Origin: Flavobacterium fluvii
GTDB lineage: Bacteria; Bacteroidota; Bacteroidia; Flavobacteriales; Flavobacteriaceae
Assembly: GCF_900129545.1 (NCBI RefSeq)
Contig: NZ_FQWB01000008.1
Location: 1 to 64,000, forward strand
DNA: 64,000 nt
Direction: 5' to 3'
A model generated the notes under the pieces. The model did not search any database, was not told the DNA's origin, and was given only the letters and a program-made list of their open reading frames with translations. Made by a program: the position numbers and the translations under genes. Shown piece after piece: positions 29,965-36,902 of the stretch (its first letter is position 1; each line of letters begins with the position of its first letter).

Positions 29965-30018
29965 TTTCTGAGAATGCGTTCTTTCAGTCAGATTGATGAA
30001 AATAAGTGCTATTTGGGT

Positions 30019-30957
30019 TTATTTTAAAAAATCCAGAATGGCTTCATTTACTTCTTTGGATTGATCCATACTCAAAAAATGTCCCGCATTCTTGATGGTT
30101 TCCGTTTTGCCATTGCTTAAAAATTCGTCGGCACGCAATAAACTATCTTCAGAATTGATTACGTCATGGTCGCCAATAAGTACTAAAACAGGATTTTTTA
30201 TTTTTTTTAATTCGTCATCAGTGAAAGGCAGCATTTGCAAGAAGCTGATATTGGATTTTGAATATTTATTAGCCAGATAAAATTGGTTTTTATATACAGG
30301 GCTGATTTTATCAGGATAATAGGCAAATGCGTCCAGTGTTTTTTTTAGTTTTTTCTTGTTGGGAAAAAATTTCAGAAACAATGCCGCTGATGCTTTTCTT
30401 TTCTGGTCCACATTTTTAAAAGTTTGTGCAGGACTTAACAATACCAGTTTGTCAATTTCGCTGTTTTTTTGGACGGTCAACAATGTAGCCAACCAACCTC
30501 CTCGGGAAGCTCCAATTATATCAAAATTTTTTAATTTGTAATGATTGAAAATCTCGTTGTACCAAATGACTATTTCTTCAACGGAAAGAGGTTTTGATGT
30601 TAAAGTGGATTTGCTGGGCTCCATTAAATTATCGATGGCAAAAACACGATAATTTTTGGCTAATGCTTTTATGTTTGGATACCACATGGTTGAACTGGCA
30701 TCCATTCCATGAAGCAAAACCAAATCTTTTCCGTTTTTAGGACCGGCTATTATAACATGAGCAATTCCATAACTGGTTTTTATGTCCTCTTCCATATAAG
30801 GAACATTCAATATTTCAAGTGATTTATCGTATGACTTGATATAAGATTGTTTCTCCGATTTAGTTTTAAAAATATAGTCGTCAAATTTTACTTTTTTTGA
30901 AGAAGTGCAAGCCGATAATAAAACTATCACAAGAAGTTGGAGTACTAATTTTGGCAT
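30019..30957 (-). CDS. Alpha/beta-hydrolase lipoprotein
   Basis: 312 residues. The ATG at 30957 gives a lipoprotein signal (KLVLQLLVIVLLSAC, lipidated Cys). The alpha/beta-hydrolase fold shows the oxyanion region LLHGMDASS, the nucleophile elbow GASRGGW (Ser), the acid in LIGDHDVIN and the catalytic His in NAGHFLSMD. The substrate is unknown. Lipidation suggests an envelope-facing esterase or peptidase rather than a cytoplasmic enzyme. The frame extends 5 codons to a TTG, which is unlikely to be used. Confidence 0.88.
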   Translation of the reverse strand: MPKLVLQLLVIVLLSACTSSKKVKFDDYIFKTKSEKQSYIKSYDKSLEILNVPYMEEDIKTSYGIAHVIIAGPKNGKDLVLLHGMDASSTMWYPNIKALAKNYRVFAIDNLMEPSKSTLTSKPLSVEEIVIWYNEIFNHYKLKNFDIIGASRGGWLATLLTVQKNSEIDKLVLLSPAQTFKNVDQKRKASAALFLKFFPNKKKLKKTLDAFAYYPDKISPVYKNQFYLANKYSKSNISFLQMLPFTDDELKKIKNPVLVLIGDHDVINSEDSLLRADEFLSNGKTETIKNAGHFLSMDQSKEVNEAILDFLK

Positions 30958-31094
30958 AAAAATAAATTTCAATTAAATGTAAAAATACTATAAAATGCAA
31001 GTAAAGAGTATTGGAATTCTAATTTAAAGTATAATAATTTCAACTTGTGGATTCTTGTTTTTGAGAAAGACTTCGGGGAGTTTGAATATATGAG

Positions 31095-31442
31095 TTAAAT
31101 TTTGTCTGGGTTGTGCTGGAAACAATATCCGTTGGCAATGTTTGTCATATGCTTACACCTGTTTCCCGCTTTTGTTGTTCCCATACATTGAACCGTCTTG
31201 GATTCTCCTTTGGCTTTTTTTGGAGATGTTGTGTATGAACTTTCAATAATTGGCGGCTTACAAATTTTACAAGGAGCTAAGCCTATTGCTACAGCATCCG
31301 TTAAAGTCATTTCCTGCGAAACATTATTTACCATACGACACGTTGCCATATGATATTTCGCACCCGAAGGTGTTTTATATACGTTTTGACTTTTGGCGTT
31401 GAGTGAAATTAGTAAAAAGCAAATTATTTTTAAGTATTTCAT
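31095..31442 (-). CDS. Small exported Cys-rich protein, DUF5763-like
   Basis: 115 residues with a signal peptide (IICFLLISLNAKS). Two Cys-rich modules follow. The first (GAKYHMATCRMV ... GLAPCKICKP) resembles the zinc-binding Ada-like module found in exported Bacteroidota proteins. The second (TVQCMGTTKAGNRCKHM, then YCFQH) matches the DUF5763 pattern Cys-x6-GxRCK-x9-12-YCxxH, also a probable metal site. Function unknown. It lies 53 bases after rlmF on the same strand, possibly co-transcribed. Confidence 0.75.
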   Translation of the reverse strand: MKYLKIICFLLISLNAKSQNVYKTPSGAKYHMATCRMVNNVSQEMTLTDAVAIGLAPCKICKPPIIESSYTTSPKKAKGESKTVQCMGTTKAGNRCKHMTNIANGYCFQHNPDKI

Positions 31443-31495
31443 ATGTTGTTGAATATTACTTTAATTTGTTTGTATCAGTTATGTTGTTCAATCAA

Positions 31496-32452
31496 TTAAA
31501 GATTTAATTCAAACTTCCAATTCCTCTGTTGCGTTTCCGATTGGAAAGTCCAAGCCAAGATTCGGCTGGTTTTCTGGCCTTGCGCCATATCAATGGTTTT
31601 TACTTCGACCACATTTACTTTGTTCAGGGTTTTGTATAAACTGGAAAGGTTTTCTTTTTTGGAAACCAAGGTCGTGAACCAAAGACATTGCATCGGGTAT
31701 TTGGCACTTTCAAAAATCATTTGGGTGATGAAACCCAGTTCGCCGCCTTCACACCATAATTCGGCATTTTGACCGCCAAAATTAAGGACTGGTTTTTTCG
31801 TTCGCGTATTTTCGAGGTTGTTGACTTTGCGAATGGATGATTTTGTGGCTTCTTCCTGGGAATTATGAAACGGGGGGTTGCAAATCGTGAGCGAAAACCG
31901 GTCTTCGGGCGTGATGATGTTTTTGAAAATAAAACGTGATTCCGTTTGCTGTTGCAAGCTGATGAAGTCGATTAATTTTGGATTGGCTTCAATGATTTTT
32001 TTGCAGTTTTGAATGGCTTTTTCGTCAATTTCTGTTCCAACGAAAGACCAACCGTAAACGGAATTTCCCAATATGGGATAAATGCAATTGGCGCCAATGC
32101 CAATATCCAGCACTTGCACATTTTCGCCTTCGGGAATTATGCCGTTGTTGTTGGAAGCCAATAAATCGGCGATATAATGTATGTAATCCACGCGGCCGGG
32201 AATGGGAGGGCAAAGATAATTTTCCGGAATATCCCAATTTTGGATGTCGTAATCGGCAATCAGCAAGGCTTTGTTGAGTTCTTTTACGGCTTGGGGATTA
32301 CTAAAATCAATGGTTGTTATGTTGTGTTCATTGACCGCCACAAAGTTTTGAAGTTCAGGACAAGCAGCAATTAATTCTTCAAAATTATATCCCAATCGAT
32401 GTTGATTTCTGGGATGTAAATTCGTTTTTTCGATAATCGTTTTCAATTTCAT
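31496..32452 (-). CDS. rlmF: 23S rRNA (adenine-1618-N6)-methyltransferase RlmF
   Basis: 318 residues. It methylates A1618 of 23S rRNA with S-adenosylmethionine. Signatures: the N-terminal NLHPRNQHRLGYNFEEL of the family, SAM-binding VLDIGIGANCIYP and the amino-methyltransferase motif NPPFHNS. The C-terminal part TLVSKKENLSSLYKTL and MAQGQKTSRILAWTF is also typical. The family motif positions and the length agree with the E. coli protein, so the assignment is firm. Confidence 0.95.
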   Translation of the reverse strand: MKLKTIIEKTNLHPRNQHRLGYNFEELIAACPELQNFVAVNEHNITTIDFSNPQAVKELNKALLIADYDIQNWDIPENYLCPPIPGRVDYIHYIADLLASNNNGIIPEGENVQVLDIGIGANCIYPILGNSVYGWSFVGTEIDEKAIQNCKKIIEANPKLIDFISLQQQTESRFIFKNIITPEDRFSLTICNPPFHNSQEEATKSSIRKVNNLENTRTKKPVLNFGGQNAELWCEGGELGFITQMIFESAKYPMQCLWFTTLVSKKENLSSLYKTLNKVNVVEVKTIDMAQGQKTSRILAWTFQSETQQRNWKFELNL

Positions 32453-32468
32453 TTTCTTAAATTCGATG

Positions 32469-32476
32469 CAAAGATA
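32469..32476 (-). promoter_or_regulatory. -7 box of rlmF
   Basis: TATCTTTG on the minus strand, 16 bases before the rlmF ATG, between the gene and the heptamer repeat arm that starts at 32500. Confidence 0.42.
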
Positions 32477-32499
32477 GTTGATTTATAGTGATATTAGGA

Positions 32500-32622
32500 T
32501 GCAGGTTTCAGATAGCAGATTTCAGATGGCAGCTTGGAGTTTGCAGGTTTTATATTGATAAAAAAATAGATTGTCTTTTACAATAACTTAAATCTGCGTT
32601 CTGCCACCTGCTGTCTGAATCT
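32500..32622. repeat. Inverted heptamer repeat array (locus A)
   Basis: The left arm (32500-32549) is a run of 7-base units of the form NNCAGNT (for example TTCAGAT, AGCAGAT, GGCAGCT). The right arm (32590-32622) carries the same units in reverse orientation and ends at the thiamine pyrophosphokinase stop codon. About 40 A/T-rich bases separate the arms. Confidence 0.7.
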
Positions 32623-33284
32623 TAATCCCAGCATTCCATCAGCAATAAATCGCCTTGGTCGTGCTCTATGACAACCAATCCGTCTTTTTTTACGTGGTTG
32701 CTGCTTCCGGTTCTGTAACCAATGGTCAAAGTATCATTTACCAAAGGATAAAAGAGGTTTTCAGAATGGATTCCCGTTACGTGACCAATGGGAATCAAGG
32801 AAAGTGGGGTGTTGGCAGGATACCATTTCTCGAATTTTTTGGGCAATAAAAACACTTTGGAATGGTCGTCGAGTACCACGATTTTTATTAAATCCCTGTA
32901 ACGAGTGATATTGGTGATATTGGTTATGGTGTGGTCGGCACGTTTTCCGGTTGCCCAAACCACGTTTACGGCAGGAATTTTTCGTTCGACCAGATAATCG
33001 AATGCTTTCTCCAAATCGGTTTTGTTTTGGTCTGGAGTGTGTACAATTTCCAATGGATATTGTTTTTCCTTGTAATAATTGGGGTCGAAACCTCGGTCGA
33101 AATCGCCCAGCAAAACATCTACTTTTATGCCCAATTCCAAAACACGATCCATTGCCGAGTCAAGCACAATTACCAATGGCGACCATTCGAGTAATTGTCC
33201 CAATAATTCGGGATTGCAGGAAGCGCCGTTGGCAATGATTAAAGCCGGTTCTTGGTCATCGCGGACGATATGGTGTGAAGACAT
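32622..33284 (-). CDS. Thiamine pyrophosphokinase
   Basis: 220 residues. Converts thiamine and ATP to thiamine diphosphate in the cytoplasm. The catalytic domain shows ALIIANGASC, VIVLDSAMDR, VDVLLGDFDR (Asp-rich metal site), TPDQNKTDLEKAFDYL and ATGKRADHTITNI, the family's core motifs. The C-terminal part (TGIHSENLFYPLVNDTLTIGYRTGSSNHV) forms the thiamine-binding beta domain, in which Ser and Asn contact thiamine. A perfect 15-bp inverted repeat ends 2 bases before its ATG (33287-33328). Confidence 0.94.
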   Translation of the reverse strand: MSSHHIVRDDQEPALIIANGASCNPELLGQLLEWSPLVIVLDSAMDRVLELGIKVDVLLGDFDRGFDPNYYKEKQYPLEIVHTPDQNKTDLEKAFDYLVERKIPAVNVVWATGKRADHTITNITNITRYRDLIKIVVLDDHSKVFLLPKKFEKWYPANTPLSLIPIGHVTGIHSENLFYPLVNDTLTIGYRTGSSNHVKKDGLVVIEHDQGDLLLMECWD

Positions 33285-33286
33285 GG

Positions 33287-33328
33287 AGGTTTTAGATTTT
33301 TTGTAAATGTATGAAAAATCTAAAACCT
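33287..33328. repeat. Perfect 15-bp inverted repeat at the start of the thiamine pyrophosphokinase gene (locus B)
   Basis: Bases 33287-33301 are the exact reverse complement of 33314-33328, with a 12-base loop. The right side continues as 7-base units (AATCTAA, AACCTAA, ATTCTGA, AATCTTC) toward the DUF4249 stop at 33364. The hairpin ends 2 bases before the kinase start codon. Confidence 0.75.
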
Positions 33329-33363
33329 AAAATTGGCATTCTGAAATCTTCACGGATTGGCTT

Positions 33364-34185
33364 TTATTCAATTACATAATTTTTAAAATCGACTTCGTTC
33401 AAGGAAAAATAACCCAAAGCATAGTTGTCGATGTTCGTCTGATTGACAATGTTGCCTCTCACGGTTGCCGGTGGGGTTTGAAAAGGGCTTCCTCCGTCGG
33501 AACTGCCGGCTACGGAAATGAGTTTGTTCATATAGTTGTAATAGGCTTCCGAAATGCCGTAATGGGTTATGGCGATTTTCGTGCCTTGTTTCAAATCTTC
33601 GTCGCTGAAGGACCAAGATTTTCGATTTCCGTTTGTGAATTCATCTCCAATCACTTGGTAACTGGGTGATTTATAGAAGTCCGGAAAGAATTGTACCATG
33701 TAGAAATTTTTGACTGGTGGGTCATCGAATGTAACTTTGATTTGGTAATCTTTACCAGAAAAACCGCCGTTTTGATCTTGTTGAATGGCATACATTGGAG
33801 TGACGGATTGCATCGTTTCGCTCGCCGTGTAGGTTTCTCCGTTATAGACTACAGTTAAAACATAGGTTTCATAAATGATGGGTTGGAAATTAGTGCAGCG
33901 GTATTCGCCAGTATTGGGAATTTCGGTAAATATATAATTGACATTTTTACTGTTTTTTATGGAAACCGTGGCGCCGGACACTTTTGGAATCACATTGCTG
34001 TAAAAACCAGTCGTGGTGGACAATATTATTTTTTGGGACGAACCGTTTGTTCCTTTTCTCCAATTGATGGCGGCGTCGATTACTAATCTGGGAGGAGCAG
34101 TATTCAAATCGACATTGATGACTTCCTCGCAACTCACAAGAAAAAATAAGGCAATGACTAGGGGAATATATTTTATTATTTTCAT
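33364..34185 (-). CDS. DUF4249 domain lipoprotein
   Basis: 273 residues with a lipoprotein signal (YIPLVIALFFLVSC). The body matches the DUF4249 family: EEVINVDLNTAPPRLVIDA near the N-terminus, GATVSIKN, GETYTASETM and later NYMNKLISVAG. The family is typically encoded directly after a TonB-dependent receptor, as here (4-base gap to the receptor stop), and is thought to act as its outer-membrane partner. It is not SusD. Substrate unknown. The same pair is common in Flavobacteriia. Confidence 0.92.
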   Translation of the reverse strand: MKIIKYIPLVIALFFLVSCEEVINVDLNTAPPRLVIDAAINWRKGTNGSSQKIILSTTTGFYSNVIPKVSGATVSIKNSKNVNYIFTEIPNTGEYRCTNFQPIIYETYVLTVVYNGETYTASETMQSVTPMYAIQQDQNGGFSGKDYQIKVTFDDPPVKNFYMVQFFPDFYKSPSYQVIGDEFTNGNRKSWSFSDEDLKQGTKIAITHYGISEAYYNYMNKLISVAGSSDGGSPFQTPPATVRGNIVNQTNIDNYALGYFSLNEVDFKNYVIE

Positions 34186-34189
34186 GATC

Positions 34190-36592
34190 TTAGAATTTAA
34201 AATTATAACTTACCGATGGAACTGCTCCAAAAATGGACAACTTGACGGCTTCGTTTGAACCAGAAGTTTGGTTTTCCCTGAAGCTGATCGAAGCGGCATT
34301 TTTCCGATTATAGATGTTGTAAACGCTAAAAACCCATTCACTTTGCCAGCCTTTTCTTTTCTCGGGTTTAGGAACATAAGTCGCCGACAGGTCTAAATGG
34401 TGGTATAAAGGCAGGTTGTTTGCATTTCTGGCATCATAACTGGGAACATTTATGCCTTGGTATTCGTATTGGCCGTTTGGAAAAGTGACGGGTTGACCGG
34501 ATTGAATGATGAAATTACCGCCAAATGTCCATTTTGGATTCAGGTTATAGGTGGTGGTAATCGCCAAATTATGTAATTTGTGGTAGCCGGATTTGTACCA
34601 ATTTCCATTGTTGATGCCCGATTCATTCGGAGTCCTGCCGGGAGTTTGTTGCTCGGAATTGGATAGCGTGTAAGCAATCCAGCCATTCATTTTTCCGGTG
34701 TTTTTGCGCAGCATCAATTCCAGTCCATAGGCTCTCAATTGTCCGTTGAGAACGACTTGTTCGATGGCGTTGTTGGCGATTAAATCGGCACCGTCAATAT
34801 AATCGATTCGGTTTTTAACTTCTTTGTAAAAACTTTCCACTTCCAAGGAATACATGTCGTCCTTGAAATTTCGGAAGTAGCCAACGGCGACTTGATCTGC
34901 AATTTGCGGTTTGATGTATTGGTCGCTGGGTGTCCAAATGTCCAAGGGAGTAGGCGAGGCGGTGTTCGAAACCAATTGAAGGTATTGCACCATTCGATTA
35001 TAGCTGGCTTTTATCGAAGATTCTTCGTTTAAAAGATAGGAACCGGAAAAACGGGGTTCCAGATTTGAAAAGGAAGTAACCACGTCATTGTAACCATAGG
35101 ATACGGAACCAATAGGCACTCCTTTTTCGTAAATTTTGAGTTGGTCATTATAAGTGACCGCTTGGTTGTTTTCGTATAAATTGACTTTGGACGGTCCCAA
35201 TCTGTAAAACATGCTGAAACGCAAACCATACATAAAAGATAGTTTTTGGGAGGCTTGATGTTCTGCCTCCACATAAAGCGAAGGTTCAAAGGCATTTTTC
35301 TTGTCCAATTGGTTGTAATTAATGATTGAATTGGAATCAATTGGTTTGATGGTTCCCGGATTGAATTTGTAATAGATGGTATTCAGTCCATAGGTCAATT
35401 TAATTTTGTCGTTCAAATAGTATTTTAGATTGTATTTAAAATTGAAGTTTTTGATGCTAGATTGCCAATCAAAACCAATTGACGACAGGGTCAAACCATA
35501 ATAATAATCACTAAAAATGGCGGATAAATTGGAGAAATGTTTTTCGGAAAATAAATGATTCCATCTTAAATTGAAGGTGCTGTTGCCGTAAGTGTTTTCG
35601 AATTCTTCGCTGATGTTGAAAAAATCCCTTCCAAAATAACCGGAAACATAAAGGCTGTTGTTGTCGTTTAATTTGTAATTTAATTTGGCGTTCAAATCAT
35701 AAAAGGAAGCAGAATTTTCGTTGTCGGTCAACATCAGGAACAAGTGTGCATAGGATGTTCTTCCTCCAACGAGGAACGAACCTTTGTCTTTCACGATTGG
35801 ACCTTCTGCCAATAATCGACTGGAAATTAAGCCGATTCCACCATTCATGTGAAAGGTATTGCTGTTGCCTTCTTTCTGGTAAATATCCAAAACCGAAGAG
35901 GCTCTTCCTCCATAATGTGCCGGAATACCACCTTTGTATAATTTTAAATCCTTGATGGCATCGGGATTGAAAACCGAGAAAAAACCAAAAACGTGGGAGG
36001 AATTGAAAATGGTTGCTTCGTCCAATAAAACCAAATTTTGGTCTGCACCACCGCCACGAACGTTGAAACCCGATTGTCCTTCTCCGGCATTCGTTACTCC
36101 GGGAAGCAATAAAATGGATTTCAAAACATCTGCTTCACCCAAGACCACGGGCATTTTTTTGATGGTCGCAATCGAGAGTTTGTTGACGCTCATTTCGGGA
36201 GCTTTGATGTTGGCGCTTTTTTTATTGCTGGTTACCACGATTTCATCCAATTGTTGTTCGCTATTCCCAAGTTTAAAATTCTTTTTGGTATTTTGAACTA
36301 GTTGTATTTTTTCCTCCACATTTTGAAAGCCCAAATAAGTGATTTGTATGGTGTAGTTTCCTTTGGGAAGCGTTATCGAATAAAATCCGTATTCATTGGT
36401 GGTCACACCAGTTTTTAATTCAGGGATGGAAATATTTACTCCAATCAAGGTTTCATTGCTTTTAGCATCGGTAATGGTTCCGCTTAGCGTAAATTTTTGC
36501 TTCGCTGCTTCGCTTGAGCCCGTGTCTTGCGAAAAGGAAGCTAATGCGCTTAAAAACAGCACAAATAGATAAAAAAATTTCTTTGAAATCAT
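34190..36592 (-). CDS. TonB-dependent outer-membrane receptor
   Basis: About 800 residues. A signal peptide (KKFFYLFVLFLSALASFS) is followed by a carboxypeptidase-regulatory-like domain (GTITDAKSNETLIGVNISI), a plug domain (VLKSILLLPGVTNAGEGQSGFNVRGG) and a 22-strand barrel ending SVSYNFKF with a terminal aromatic residue. It imports an unknown ligand across the outer membrane using TonB energy and is paired with the DUF4249 lipoprotein. The ATG at 36592 is chosen because it starts the signal peptide; the longer frame to 36640 adds 16 polar residues. There is no N-terminal FecR-interaction domain, so sigma/anti-sigma control is not indicated. Confidence 0.94.
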   Translation of the reverse strand: MISKKFFYLFVLFLSALASFSQDTGSSEAAKQKFTLSGTITDAKSNETLIGVNISIPELKTGVTTNEYGFYSITLPKGNYTIQITYLGFQNVEEKIQLVQNTKKNFKLGNSEQQLDEIVVTSNKKSANIKAPEMSVNKLSIATIKKMPVVLGEADVLKSILLLPGVTNAGEGQSGFNVRGGGADQNLVLLDEATIFNSSHVFGFFSVFNPDAIKDLKLYKGGIPAHYGGRASSVLDIYQKEGNSNTFHMNGGIGLISSRLLAEGPIVKDKGSFLVGGRTSYAHLFLMLTDNENSASFYDLNAKLNYKLNDNNSLYVSGYFGRDFFNISEEFENTYGNSTFNLRWNHLFSEKHFSNLSAIFSDYYYGLTLSSIGFDWQSSIKNFNFKYNLKYYLNDKIKLTYGLNTIYYKFNPGTIKPIDSNSIINYNQLDKKNAFEPSLYVEAEHQASQKLSFMYGLRFSMFYRLGPSKVNLYENNQAVTYNDQLKIYEKGVPIGSVSYGYNDVVTSFSNLEPRFSGSYLLNEESSIKASYNRMVQYLQLVSNTASPTPLDIWTPSDQYIKPQIADQVAVGYFRNFKDDMYSLEVESFYKEVKNRIDYIDGADLIANNAIEQVVLNGQLRAYGLELMLRKNTGKMNGWIAYTLSNSEQQTPGRTPNESGINNGNWYKSGYHKLHNLAITTTYNLNPKWTFGGNFIIQSGQPVTFPNGQYEYQGINVPSYDARNANNLPLYHHLDLSATYVPKPEKRKGWQSEWVFSVYNIYNRKNAASISFRENQTSGSNEAVKLSIFGAVPSVSYNFKF

Positions 36593-36902
36593 ATTTTGGT
36601 TTTGAAATACAAATGTCATTAAATTAGGGTTAATTTGCACATATAAGTTGTTAATATATAGTTAATGACTTTGTTTTGTTTTTCAGGAAGGGTCTAAAAA
36701 TGTCAGAAATAGTATGGAGCGAAAGATTCTGCTTTATCGACAAACATCGTTCCTGCTGGCCACTATATTCCACGCAAATACTGATTCCATCAGGGCTAAA
36801 GAGCCGGTATGTTTTTTTTTGAAGATAATTAAAATGGATACGATTTTAAACAAAATAAGCATCCGCCACAAGCGGATGCTTTCTATTAAAATGAGTTTAA
36901 GT
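36593..36902. other. Intergenic region upstream of the TonB receptor
   Basis: 310 bases. It holds the adhesin terminator (36857-36881) and presumably the receptor promoter. A 65-codon forward ORF here has no credible features. Confidence 0.5.
36857..36881 (-). terminator. Terminator of the repeat adhesin gene
   Basis: A perfect 10-bp G/C-rich stem (36857-36866 with 36872-36881), 22 bases after the stop codon; the T-run is weak. Confidence 0.7.

Noticed and set aside
33285..33363. TPP riboswitch before the thiamine pyrophosphokinase gene
   Set aside because: The region is too short and shows a simple hairpin and heptamers, without the conserved thi-box elements.
34185..34190. SusC/SusD polysaccharide utilisation pair
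   Set aside because: The partner lipoprotein is DUF4249, not SusD, and no glycoside hydrolase is in the operon.
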